This document shows positions 1 through 5,233 of a stretch of 5,233 nt of DNA, piece by piece. The stretch comes from an uncultured Bacillota bacterium (GTDB taxonomy: Bacteria; Bacillota; Clostridia; Caldicoprobacterales; UBA3941), in the NCBI GenBank assembly GCA_937960725.1, contig CALGOY010000084.1, positions 1 to 5,233 of the forward strand, written 5' to 3'. The notes under the pieces were generated by a model that was not told the origin of the DNA, ran no database searches, and was given only the letters and a program-made list of their open reading frames with translations. The first letter of the stretch is position 1. Each line of letters starts with the position of its first letter. The translations under genes and the position numbers were made by a program.

Positions 1-70
1 TAATTTATTGGTTGACAAATAAATAACTTTATAGGCAACTTTGATAGAAATTGAATAGATATAGAAAAAA
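1..70 (+). promoter_or_regulatory. AT-rich region upstream of rplJ leader; promoter not resolved
   Basis: This stretch holds no gene and should contain, or lie just downstream of, the promoter of the rplJ-rplL unit. A perfect -35-like TTGACA lies at 12-17, but the 16-18 nt spacing lands on sequences such as GCAACT that do not resemble a -10 box. TAGATA (56-61) and TATAGA (60-65) are -10-like and would start a transcript at about the 5' edge of the L10 leader, but they lack a matching -35. In Firmicutes rplA usually lies just upstream, so read-through from it is also possible. The promoter position is therefore left open. Confidence 0.25.
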
Positions 71-75
71 AGCTT

Positions 76-181
76 CTTACCGTAGAAAGCAGGTACCTTA
101 GGTTTAAACGGTTATTGCCGGCCTGCCGAGGTGGGAGAGGAAGCAGGATATATACTGCCCCCTTGCCATTTTTACGGTAAG
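76..181 (+). promoter_or_regulatory. Antiterminator pairing in the L10 leader
   Basis: CTTACCGTA (76-84) and TACGGTAAG (173-181) form a perfect 9-bp helix that closes the whole leader. It uses bases 176-181, which are also needed for the 3' arm of the terminator, so the two helices exclude each other. It also uses 76-81, which the L10-binding fold needs for pairing with 130-135. The helix is therefore placed to act as the 'on' state when free L10 is scarce. The complementarity is seen directly; its role is inferred. Confidence 0.7.
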
Positions 182-195
182 GGGGCATTTGGTTT
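156..195 (+). terminator. L10-leader attenuator hairpin
   Basis: TGCCCCCTTGCC (156-167) pairs with GGTAAGGGGGCA (176-187) to give a 12-bp G/C-rich stem with one G-U pair and an 8-nt loop. It is followed by TTTGGTTT (188-195), a short and interrupted T tract. The position between the L10-binding fold and the rplJ ribosome binding site is that expected for the attenuator. The poor T tract suggests incomplete or factor-aided termination, which would suit a regulated site. Confidence 0.8.
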
Positions 196-211
196 ATAGC
201 TTGGTTTCTTA

Positions 212-221
212 AAAGGAGGTG
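212..221 (+). promoter_or_regulatory. Ribosome binding site of rplJ
   Basis: AAAGGAGGTG is a full-length match to the Shine-Dalgarno consensus and lies 9 nt before ATG 231. It decides the start: the in-frame GTG at 219 lies inside this site and so cannot be the initiation codon. Confidence 0.9.
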
Positions 222-230
222 TACCTTGAT

Positions 231-758
231 ATGTCAGCAAGGGAGAAAAAGGCCCAGATAGTCGAGGAGCTGAAAGATAGGTTTAGCAACAGTAGTAGTG
301 CGATCCTAGTTGATTATCGCGGGCTGACGGTAGAAGAAGCTACTGAGCTTAGAAAAAAATTTAGGGAAGCCGAGGTTGAGTATAGAGTATACAAAAATAC
401 TCTAACCGAGATTGCTGCTAAAGAGCTGGGATATGATGAGCTTATCCCTTACCTAAAAGGGCCTACTGCTATTGCGTTTGGTATAAAAGATCCGGTTGCA
501 CCGGCCAAAATTTTGTCACAAGCCATTAAAGAATTTAAAAAGATGGAATTCAAGGTTGGCTTGGTTGATGGAAAGGTTATTGATGTAGATGGAATTAAAG
601 CTTTAGCAGAATTGCCGTCAAGAGAAGAACTTATTGCCAAGATGCTTGGCAGCATGAATGCACCTATAGCCAACCTTGTTGGAGTGCTTAGCGGCACTAT
701 TAGAGCATTGGTCTATGCTCTAAATGCTATTAAAGAACAAAAAGAGAAAGAAGCATAA
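231..758 (+). CDS. rplJ: 50S ribosomal protein L10
   Basis: L10 is the base of the ribosomal stalk. Its N-terminal domain binds 23S rRNA next to L11, and its C-terminal helix carries the L7/L12 dimers that recruit translation GTPases. The product has 175 residues, the normal length. Family landmarks include LVDYRGLTVEEATELRKKFR (about 26-45), the VYKNTL segment (about 53-58), LKGPTAIAFG (about 75-84) and LPSREELIAKMLGSMNAPI (about 128-146). The C-terminal end is a long helix with a Lys/Glu-rich terminus (IKEQKEKEA), the L7/L12-binding region. ATG 231 is chosen because it follows a strong Shine-Dalgarno site; the upstream GTG at 219 overlaps that site. rplL follows after 66 nt and is probably cotranscribed. 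The operon is controlled by the L10 leader directly upstream. Nothing in the coding sequence is unusual. Confidence 0.97.
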   Translation: MSAREKKAQIVEELKDRFSNSSSAILVDYRGLTVEEATELRKKFREAEVEYRVYKNTLTEIAAKELGYDELIPYLKGPTAIAFGIKDPVAPAKILSQAIKEFKKMEFKVGLVDGKVIDVDGIKALAELPSREELIAKMLGSMNAPIANLVGVLSGTIRALVYALNAIKEQKEKEA

Positions 759-768
759 TTTTTACACT

Positions 769-800
769 ATATAAATTGTAATATAAATTGTATATAAATT
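769..800 (+). repeat. 12-bp tandem repeat in the rplJ-rplL spacer
   Basis: ATATAAATTGTA occurs twice in perfect tandem (769-780 and 781-792), followed by a partial third copy, ATATAAATT (792-800), that overlaps by one base. The spacer is otherwise almost pure A/T and ends just before the rplL ribosome binding site. It may be simple slippage, or an unstructured A/U-rich stretch that keeps the rplL ribosome binding site open. No function can be shown from sequence. Confidence 0.85.
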
Positions 801-810
801 ATTTAAAATT

Positions 811-816
811 GGAGGT
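811..816 (+). promoter_or_regulatory. Ribosome binding site of rplL
   Basis: GGAGGT lies 8 nt before ATG 825, an ideal spacing, and fixes that ATG as the start. The in-frame GTG at 819 is only 2 nt from this site and is too close. ATG 817 is followed at once by TGA and is not a gene start. Confidence 0.88.
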
Positions 817-824
817 ATGTGAAA

Positions 825-1205
825 ATGGATAGAGATCAAATTATGGAAGCCATAAAGAATATGACAGTATTAGAGTTATCAGAGCTAGTTAAAGCACTAG
901 AGGAAGAATTTGGAGTAAGCGCTGCAGCTCCTGTAGCTGTTGCAGCAGCTCCCGGTGCAGCTGGTGGTGCAGCAGCTCCTGCTGAAGAAGAAAAGACTGA
1001 GTTTGACGTTGTTCTGGCTGCAGCAGGCGATCAAAAGATTAAAGTTATCAAAGTAGTACGAGAGATAACAGGTCTTGGATTAAAAGATGCAAAGGATCTA
1101 GTAGACAATGCTCCAAAGCCAGTTAAAGAAGGCGTTAGCAAAGAAGAGGCTGAAGAAATTAAAGCTAAGTTAACTGAAGTAGGAGCAACAGTAGAAATTA
1201 AATAA
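825..1205 (+). CDS. rplL: 50S ribosomal protein L7/L12
   Basis: L7/L12 is the multi-copy stalk protein whose C-terminal domains contact EF-Tu, EF-G and IF2 and stimulate their GTPase activity. The product has 126 residues, typical of the family. Residues 1-31 are the helical N-terminal dimerisation and L10-binding domain. Residues 33-53 form the flexible Ala/Gly/Pro hinge, encoded by repeated GCAGCTCC-like codons. Residues 57-126 are the globular C-terminal domain, with the conserved [26 protein letters not shown] (here 73-93) and the [13 protein letters not shown] helix. The Lys/Gly-rich surface around GLGLKDAK is the known factor-binding face. ATG 825 is selected by the ribosome binding site. 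The gene is the last of the stalk operon and is followed after 23 nt by a strong intrinsic terminator. L7/L12 is needed in several copies per L10, which fits its having its own good ribosome binding site. Confidence 0.98.
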   Translation: MDRDQIMEAIKNMTVLELSELVKALEEEFGVSAAAPVAVAAAPGAAGGAAAPAEEEKTEFDVVLAAAGDQKIKVIKVVREITGLGLKDAKDLVDNAPKPVKEGVSKEEAEEIKAKLTEVGATVEIK

Positions 1206-1228
1206 GTTAACTTACTTATTTAATTAAA

Positions 1229-1268
1229 AACAAAAAGGACTCGTTAAGAGTTCCTTTTTGTTTTTTTT
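1229..1268 (+). terminator. Intrinsic terminator of the rplJ-rplL operon
   Basis: AACAAAAAGGACTC (1229-1242) pairs with GAGTTCCTTTTTGTT (1248-1262) across a 5-nt loop, with a single bulged T on the 3' side. The stem runs directly into eight T's (1261-1268). This is a canonical intrinsic terminator, with A's on the 5' side that could also pair in the reverse direction. It should end most stalk-operon transcripts before rpoB. Confidence 0.9.
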
Positions 1269-1310
1269 AAAAGACTTTTTTCAGGGCGACTGGGAAAAAT
1301 AAAAAAATAC

Positions 1311-1339
1311 TTGACACTCTAAACTATTTATGATAGTAT
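1311..1339 (+). promoter_or_regulatory. Sigma-A type promoter of rpoB
   Basis: TTGACA (1311-1316, perfect consensus) and TAGTAT (1334-1339, four of six consensus bases) are separated by exactly 17 nt. TG at 1331-1332 adds an extended -10 element. A run of A's upstream of the -35 box (1295-1308) could serve as an UP element. Transcription should start at about 1345-1348, giving an untranslated leader of roughly 215 nt before rpoB. Together with the terminator just upstream, this indicates that rpoB is transcribed independently of the stalk operon. Confidence 0.85.
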
Positions 1340-1468
1340 TGTAAATTGCATTAATAGACGTGTTCGGTTAAAAATTTGAATAATAAATCTCATGTGGAGC
1401 ATGGAATTTGCAAATAATTACTTTTTTTCAATGCAAGAGAATAAAGTGTAATCTAAATGGGAAAAATA

Positions 1469-1536
1469 AACCATAATGCTCCCTGTCATTTTTATCCATA
1501 GAAATCTGGGACAGGGGGCATTTGGCGTTTATGGTT
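1469..1536 (+). terminator. Terminator-like hairpin in the rpoB leader
   Basis: TGCTCCCTGTC (1477-1487) pairs with GACAGGGGGCA (1510-1520), an 11-bp stem with one G-U pair. The loop can extend the stem by seven more pairs (1488-1494 with 1499-1505). A lower helix AACCATAA (1469-1476) with TTATGGTT (1529-1536) is possible across a one-sided bulge. The core is followed by TTTGGCGTTT, again a weak T tract. Sequence and layout closely match the L10-leader attenuator (156-195). The hairpin ends about 10 nt before the rpoB ribosome binding site and does not mask it, so control of transcription is more likely than control of translation. An RNA-processing site is an alternative. Confidence 0.6.
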
Positions 1537-1545
1537 ATAAATTTT

Positions 1546-1554
1546 AAGGGGTGA
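1546..1554 (+). promoter_or_regulatory. Ribosome binding site of rpoB
   Basis: AAGGGGTGA is a slightly imperfect Shine-Dalgarno site, weaker than those of rplJ and rplL. It lies 8 nt before ATG 1563. ATG 1556 is in another frame and only 1 nt from the site, so it is not the start. Confidence 0.8.
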
Positions 1555-1562
1555 GATGTTGC

Positions 1563-4500
1563 ATGGTACATCCAGTTCAAATGGGAAAGAGGACCAGGAT
1601 GAGTTACTCCAGAATAGACGAGGTTCTGGAGGTGCCCAATCTCATTGAAGTCCAGAAGCGCTCATATCAGTGGTTCTTAGACGAAGGCCTTAAGGAAGTA
1701 TTCCGGGATATTTCTCCAATTACAGACTACACGGAGAAGCTAGTGCTAGAATTCGTTGACTACAAGCTGGATAAAAAAACAAAATATACAGTAGAGGAAT
1801 GCAAAGAAAGGGATGTAACCTATTCAGCAGCGCTAAAGGTTCGGGTACGGCTAATCAATAGAGAAACTGGAGAAGTAAAAGAGCAAGAAGTATTTATGGG
1901 AGATTTCCCCTTGATGACTGATAAAGGAACCTTTATCATCAACGGAGCTGAGCGAGTAGTTGTCAGCCAGTTGATACGGTCACCAGGAGTATATTTTTCT
2001 GAAGAAATTGACAAAGCTGGTAAAAAATTGTATTCAGGAACTGTAATTCCAAACCGCGGAGCTTGGTTAGAATATGAAACTGATTCTAATGAGATAATAT
2101 ACGTTCGAGTGGACCGTACTAGAAAGCTTCCTATTACAGTTTTGGTACGGGCATTAGGTTATGGAACTAATGCTGAAATAAAGCAGCTTTTAGGAGAAGA
2201 AGAGAGGCTTTTAAATACTTTGGAAAAAGATAGTACTTCAAGTTACGAGGAAGCTCTTTTAGAGATATATAAACGTCTCCGTCCAGGAGAGCCTCCTACT
2301 GTAGATAGTGCAAAACAGCTTTTTAATTCCTTATTCTTCGATGAGAAGCGCTACGATTTAGCACGATTTGGTCGCTATAAATTCAACAAAAAATTAAATT
2401 TGGCTTCCCGATTAAGTGGGCAAAAATGTGCTCAAGATATTGTAAATCCGGAAACGGGAGAAATTTTAGCCAGGGTTGGGGATAGAATCAATTTCGAAAA
2501 AGCAGAGGAAATACAAAACTCTGGCATTAACGAAGTATTAGTTAGCCTCGAAGATGGCAAAGTATTAAAGATAGTGGGAAATAATTTTGTCGATGCAAGT
2601 TATTTCCTCGACTTTGACCCAGCGGAGGTAGGCATTAACGAAAAAGTTTATTATCCTGCACTGAAAGAGATATTGGATCAAAACTTAGATGAAGAATCAT
2701 TAAAGCAGACCTTGAGGGAGAGTATAGATGTACTTATTCCCAGAAATATCATACCTGACGATATAGTTGCGTCAATTAATTATATAGTTAACCTTCCCTA
2801 TGGAATTGGAAACATCGATGATATAGATCATCTAGGCAATAGGCGATTACGTTCAGTAGGGGAGCTTCTTCAAAACCAGTTTAGAATTGGACTATCCCGT
2901 ATGGAACGGGTTGTTAGGGAGAGAATGACAATCCAGGATGCAGATGCTATAACGCCACAGGCCCTAATTAACATCCGTCCTGTTGTCGCTGCGATAAAAG
3001 AATTTTTCGGAAGCAGCCAATTGTCTCAATTTATGGATCAGACAAACCCGCTATCTGAGCTTACCCATAAGAGGAGACTGAGTGCTCTAGGTCCAGGAGG
3101 TCTGAGCCGAGAGAGGGCTGGATTTGAAGTTCGAGACGTTCACCATTCTCACTACGGCCGTATATGCCCTATTGAAACTCCTGAAGGGCCTAACATAGGA
3201 TTGATCGGTTCCTTAAGCACCTATGCTCGTATTAATAAGTATGGCTTCATTGAAACTCCTTATAGGAAAGTAGATAAGGAGAGAATGGTTGTAACCGATG
3301 AAATTGTGTATTTAACTGCTGACGAAGAGGATCAATATGTAATCGCCCAGGGAAATGAGCCGCTAGACGAAGAGGGACGCTTTAAAGACGAAAGAGTTAT
3401 GGCGAGGGTAAAAGATGAAATCTATGAGGTGGACAGATCACAGGTAGATTTCATGGACGTATCTCCGAAACAGCTTGTATCAGTGGCTGCAGCATTAATT
3501 CCGTTTTTAGAGAACGATGACGCTAACCGCGCTTTGATGGGTGCCAACATGCAAAGGCAAGGAGTTCCTCTCATTAGGACAGAGGCACCGATTGTTGGAA
3601 CTGGTATGGAATATAAAGCAGCTAGGGATTCTGGGGTTGTAGTATTAGCAGAACAAGACGGAGTCGTTAAAAAAGTTTCTGCAACGGAGATCATAATACG
3701 AGGAAAGGACAACAAAGATTACACTTATAAGCTGCTTAAATTCACCCGTTCGAACCAGGGAACTTGTATCAATCAAAAGCCTATAGTAGATGTAGGAGAC
3801 GAAGTTAAAAAGGGCGAAGTTATTGCCGATGGTCCCTCCACTGATATGGGCGAGCTAGCTTTAGGTAAAAATGTGCTAGTTGGTTTTATGACTTGGGAAG
3901 GATATAACTTTGAGGACGCTATCCTCATCAGCGAAAGGCTTGTAAAAGACGATGTTTATACATCTATTCATATAGAGGAATATGAAATAGAAGCCCGTGA
4001 TACTAAATTGGGGCCAGAAGAGATTACCAGGGATATACCTAACGTGGGTGAAGATGCTCTAAAGGATTTGGATGAGCGCGGGATTATCAGGATAGGTGCA
4101 GAGGTTAGGGCAGGCGATATATTGGTCGGAAAAGTAACCCCTAAAGGCGAAACGGAGTTAACTGCAGAGGAGAGGCTTTTAAGGGCAATATTTGGTGAAA
4201 AAGCCCGCGAAGTTAGGGATACTTCTCTTAGGGTTCCCCATGGAGAGGGCGGTATTGTCGTCGATGTAAAGGTGTTTACCAGGGAAAATGGCGACGAGCT
4301 GGCGCCAGGGGTAAATGAAATGGTAAGGGTTTTTGTTGCCCAGAAAAGAAAAATATCAGTAGGAGATAAGATGGCAGGACGCCATGGTAACAAGGGTGTT
4401 ATCTCCAGGATCTTACCGGAGGAAGATATGCCGTTCTTACCAGACGGTACACCACTAGATATCGTGCTAAATCCATTGGGAGTGCCTTCCCGTATGAATA

Positions 4501-5233
4501 TTGGGCAAATTCTGGAGACTCACCTGGGATATGCAGCAAAAGCATTGGGCTGGCATGTAGCAACCCCTGTATTTGATGGTGCTACTGAAGAAGATATTAT
4601 GGACACTCTAGAAAAAGCAGGCTATCCGCGGCACGGAAAAACTATATTGTACGATGGACGGACAGGAGAACCCTTTGAAAATCCGGTTACCGTTGGATAT
4701 ATGTATCTTCTAAAGCTTGTTCACCTGGTAGACGACAAAATACATGCGCGATCTACTGGTCCTTATTCCTTGGTTACCCAACAGCCCCTCGGTGGAAAAG
4801 CTCAGTTCGGGGGTCAGCGTTTTGGAGAGATGGAAGTGTGGGCTTTAGAGGCCTATGGAGCAGCTCATACTCTGCAAGAAATGCTTACGGTTAAATCCGA
4901 TGACGTAGTAGGCCGTGTAAAAACATACGAAGCTATTGTCAAGGGAGAAAACATTCCAGAGCCTGGAATACCAGAATCTTTCAAAGTACTAATTAAAGAA
5001 CTCCAAAGCCTTGCACTAGATGTTAGAGTACTATCAGAAGAAGATGAAGAAATTCATATTAAAGAAGATATAGACGATGAAATAGAAGATCTGGGTGTGA
5101 ATATAGAGGGGCGTGAAGATTATAGCGATGATGAATCGGATAGCGATGAAGCCAAAGATGAAGAATTAGATCTTGATGACATAGATATTCCAGATTTAGA
5201 TGAGCTTGATAGCAAGCTCTTAGACGGTTTAGA
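1563..5233 (+). CDS. rpoB: DNA-directed RNA polymerase subunit beta (3' end beyond window)
   Basis: RpoB is the beta subunit of core RNA polymerase and forms one pincer and much of the catalytic cleft. The frame is open for 1223 codons to the window edge, already slightly longer than the B. subtilis protein (about 1190), with no frameshift. Landmarks in order are: [16 protein letters not shown] near the N terminus; [20 protein letters not shown] (about 123-142); and the rifampicin region, [11 protein letters not shown] to [11 protein letters not shown] (483-520), then [20 protein letters not shown]. Next come GYNFEDA with the acidic pair E784-D785, the flap (about 813-884, ending LLRAIFGEK), and [12 protein letters not shown] with active-centre lysines K936 and K944. 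[20 protein letters not shown] and the clamp-binding C-terminal region close the conserved part. The large insertions of E. coli beta are absent, as in Firmicutes. From about 1159 the protein becomes a highly acidic tail. rpoC normally follows. The start is set by the ribosome binding site at 1546-1554 and the family-like [19 protein letters not shown] opening. Confidence 0.98.
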   Translation, partial: MVHPVQMGKRTRMSYSRIDEVLEVPNLIEVQKRSYQWFLDEGLKEVFRDISPITDYTEKLVLEFVDYKLDKKTKYTVEECKERDVTYSAALKVRVRLINRETGEVKEQEVFMGDFPLMTDKGTFIINGAERVVVSQLIRSPGVYFSEEIDKAGKKLYSGTVIPNRGAWLEYETDSNEIIYVRVDRTRKLPITVLVRALGYGTNAEIKQLLGEEERLLNTLEKDSTSSYEEALLEIYKRLRPGEPPTVDSAKQLFNSLFFDEKRYDLARFGRYKFNKKLNLASRLSGQKCAQDIVNPETGEILARVGDRINFEKAEEIQNSGINEVLVSLEDGKVLKIVGNNFVDASYFLDFDPAEVGINEKVYYPALKEILDQNLDEESLKQTLRESIDVLIPRNIIPDDIVASINYIVNLPYGIGNIDDIDHLGNRRLRSVGELLQNQFRIGLSRMERVVRERMTIQDADAITPQALINIRPVVAAIKEFFGSSQLSQFMDQTNPLSELTHKRRLSALGPGGLSRERAGFEVRDVHHSHYGRICPIETPEGPNIGLIGSLSTYARINKYGFIETPYRKVDKERMVVTDEIVYLTADEEDQYVIAQGNEPLDEEGRFKDERVMARVKDEIYEVDRSQVDFMDVSPKQLVSVAAALIPFLENDDANRALMGANMQRQGVPLIRTEAPIVGTGMEYKAARDSGVVVLAEQDGVVKKVSATEIIIRGKDNKDYTYKLLKFTRSNQGTCINQKPIVDVGDEVKKGEVIADGPSTDMGELALGKNVLVGFMTWEGYNFEDAILISERLVKDDVYTSIHIEEYEIEARDTKLGPEEITRDIPNVGEDALKDLDERGIIRIGAEVRAGDILVGKVTPKGETELTAEERLLRAIFGEKAREVRDTSLRVPHGEGGIVVDVKVFTRENGDELAPGVNEMVRVFVAQKRKISVGDKMAGRHGNKGVISRILPEEDMPFLPDGTPLDIVLNPLGVPSRMNIGQILETHLGYAAKALGWHVATPVFDGATEEDIMDTLEKAGYPRHGKTILYDGRTGEPFENPVTVGYMYLLKLVHLVDDKIHARSTGPYSLVTQQPLGGKAQFGGQRFGEMEVWALEAYGAAHTLQEMLTVKSDDVVGRVKTYEAIVKGENIPEPGIPESFKVLIKELQSLALDVRVLSEEDEEIHIKEDIDDEIEDLGVNIEGREDYSDDESDSDEAKDEELDLDDIDIPDLDELDSKLLDGL

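Larger units (their letters stand above)
71..195 (+). promoter_or_regulatory. L10 leader (autoregulatory mRNA leader of rplJ-rplL)
   Basis: This is the cis-acting RNA by which ribosomal protein L10, in complex with L7/L12, represses its own operon in Firmicutes. The recognisable core is CTTACCGTAGAAAGCAGG (76-93) and CCTGCCGAGGT (122-132). GCAGG (89-93) pairs with CCTGC (122-126), and CTTACC (76-81) pairs with GGTGGG (130-135) using two G-U pairs. These helices flank an asymmetric internal loop like the kink-turn-type L10 site. A small hairpin CGG/CCG (109-111/118-120) lies inside. The same 5' strand, CTTACCGTA (76-84), is also perfectly complementary to TACGGTAAG (173-181), which overlaps the 3' arm of the terminator at 176-187. 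By the logic known from B. subtilis rplJL, L10 binding would hold 76-81, release 176-181 and let the terminator form. The helices are read from the sequence; the mechanism is inferred by homology. Confidence 0.88.
1206..1562 (+). other. rplL-rpoB intergenic region (357 nt)
   Basis: No substantial gene lies here on either strand. In order it holds a weak AT-rich inverted repeat just after the rplL stop (AAATAAG 1200-1206, CTTATTT 1215-1221), the rplL terminator, and an A-rich segment (1291-1308) directly upstream of the rpoB -35 box. The rpoB promoter, the leader RNA, its terminal G/C-rich hairpin and the rpoB ribosome binding site follow. TGGGAAAAATAAA occurs twice, at 1291-1303 and 1458-1470. 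The extra methyltransferase-like gene found between rplL and rpoB in Bacillus is absent. Confidence 0.85.
1346..1562 (+). promoter_or_regulatory. rpoB 5' leader RNA, possible attenuator
   Basis: The predicted rpoB transcript begins with about 215 untranslated nt. TTGCATT (1346-1352) can pair with AATGCAA (1430-1436), and TTTGCA (1407-1412) can pair with part of the same strand. GGAGCAT (1396-1402) is perfectly complementary to ATGCTCC (1476-1482), which is most of the 5' arm of the terminal hairpin. The leader can therefore fold in two mutually exclusive ways, the hallmark of an attenuator. It shows no T-box motif, no L10-binding CCTGCCGAGGT element and no riboswitch that I recognise. A 19-codon frame (1392-1451) spans the candidate antiterminator strand but has no Shine-Dalgarno site. 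The existence of the leader follows from the promoter; its regulatory function is inferred. Confidence 0.6.

Noticed and set aside
12..46. TTGACA at 12-17 as the -35 box of an rplJ promoter
   Set aside because: No -10-like hexamer lies 16-18 nt downstream, and TTTATA (28-33) and TTGATA (41-46) are at wrong distances. Kept only as an unresolved region.
219..230. GTG 219 as the rplJ start, adding four residues
   Set aside because: It lies inside the Shine-Dalgarno site. ATG 231 is correctly spaced and gives the normal L10 N terminus MSAREKK.
449..697. Reverse-strand open frame inside rplJ
   Set aside because: It lies fully antisense to a clear L10 gene, resembles no protein family I know, and is a composition effect.
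819..824. GTG 819 as the rplL start, adding two residues
   Set aside because: It is only 2 nt from GGAGGT, while ATG 825 is ideally spaced.
1346..1562. T-box, known riboswitch or second L10 leader before rpoB
   Set aside because: There is no T-box AGGGTGG-type motif, no CCTGCCGAGGT L10-site element, and no riboswitch core I can recognise; only the terminator portion resembles the L10 leader.
1556..1562. ATG 1556 as the start of rpoB
   Set aside because: It is in a different frame from RpoB, runs only about 30 codons before a stop, and is too close to the ribosome binding site.
1820..2014. Reverse-strand open frame inside rpoB
   Set aside because: It is antisense to conserved RpoB sequence and has no recognisable product.
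3422..3715. Reverse-strand open frame inside rpoB
   Set aside because: It is antisense to conserved RpoB sequence; the residues are a Ser/Thr/Ala-rich shadow.
3968..4393. 141-codon reverse-strand open frame inside rpoB
   Set aside because: It is the longest antisense frame, but it lies opposite the most conserved part of RpoB, so lack of stops follows from codon usage there. No family resemblance was seen.
1..5233. Mobile elements, CRISPR arrays, tRNA or rRNA genes
   Set aside because: No transposase, no regularly spaced repeats, and no tRNA- or rRNA-like segments were seen; the window is a conserved housekeeping locus.

Overview
The window is a housekeeping segment of an AT-rich bacterial chromosome. 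It carries the ribosomal stalk operon rplJ-rplL (proteins L10 and L7/L12), followed by rpoB, the beta subunit of RNA polymerase. RpoB runs off the right edge of the window. The organism is most likely a Firmicute of class Clostridia. The evidence is: strong AAAGGAGGTG-type ribosome binding sites, a Firmicutes-type L10 leader with a transcription attenuator, an RpoB that lacks the large insertions of the E. coli protein and reads like Thermoanaerobacter/Peptococcaceae-type sequences, and rpoB following rplL directly without the extra gene Bacillus has there. The genus cannot be fixed by eye.

Layout. Positions 1-70 are AT-rich and hold no gene; a TTGACA at 12-17 has no good -10 partner. Positions 71-195 are the L10 leader, where three pairings compete: an L10-binding fold, an antiterminator and a terminator hairpin. 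rplJ (231-758) and rplL (825-1205) follow, separated by a short AT-rich spacer with a 12-bp tandem repeat. A strong intrinsic terminator (1229-1268) closes the stalk operon. A near-consensus promoter with an extended -10 (1311-1339) then starts a separate rpoB transcript with a leader of about 215 nt. That leader ends in a second G/C-rich hairpin (core 1477-1520) just before the rpoB ribosome binding site. rpoB (1563 to beyond 5233) shows 1223 codons without interruption.

How the parts work together. L10 anchors L7/L12 dimers on the large ribosomal subunit, and the leader lets free L10(L12) shut down its own operon. rpoB is uncoupled from this by the terminator and given its own promoter. Its leader nevertheless carries a hairpin that closely resembles the L10-leader terminator in sequence, including an identical GGGGGCATTTGG segment. 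An upstream GGAGCAT can pair with the 5' arm of that hairpin. I regard this possible rpoB attenuator as the most interesting feature. The coding genes themselves look ordinary and intact.
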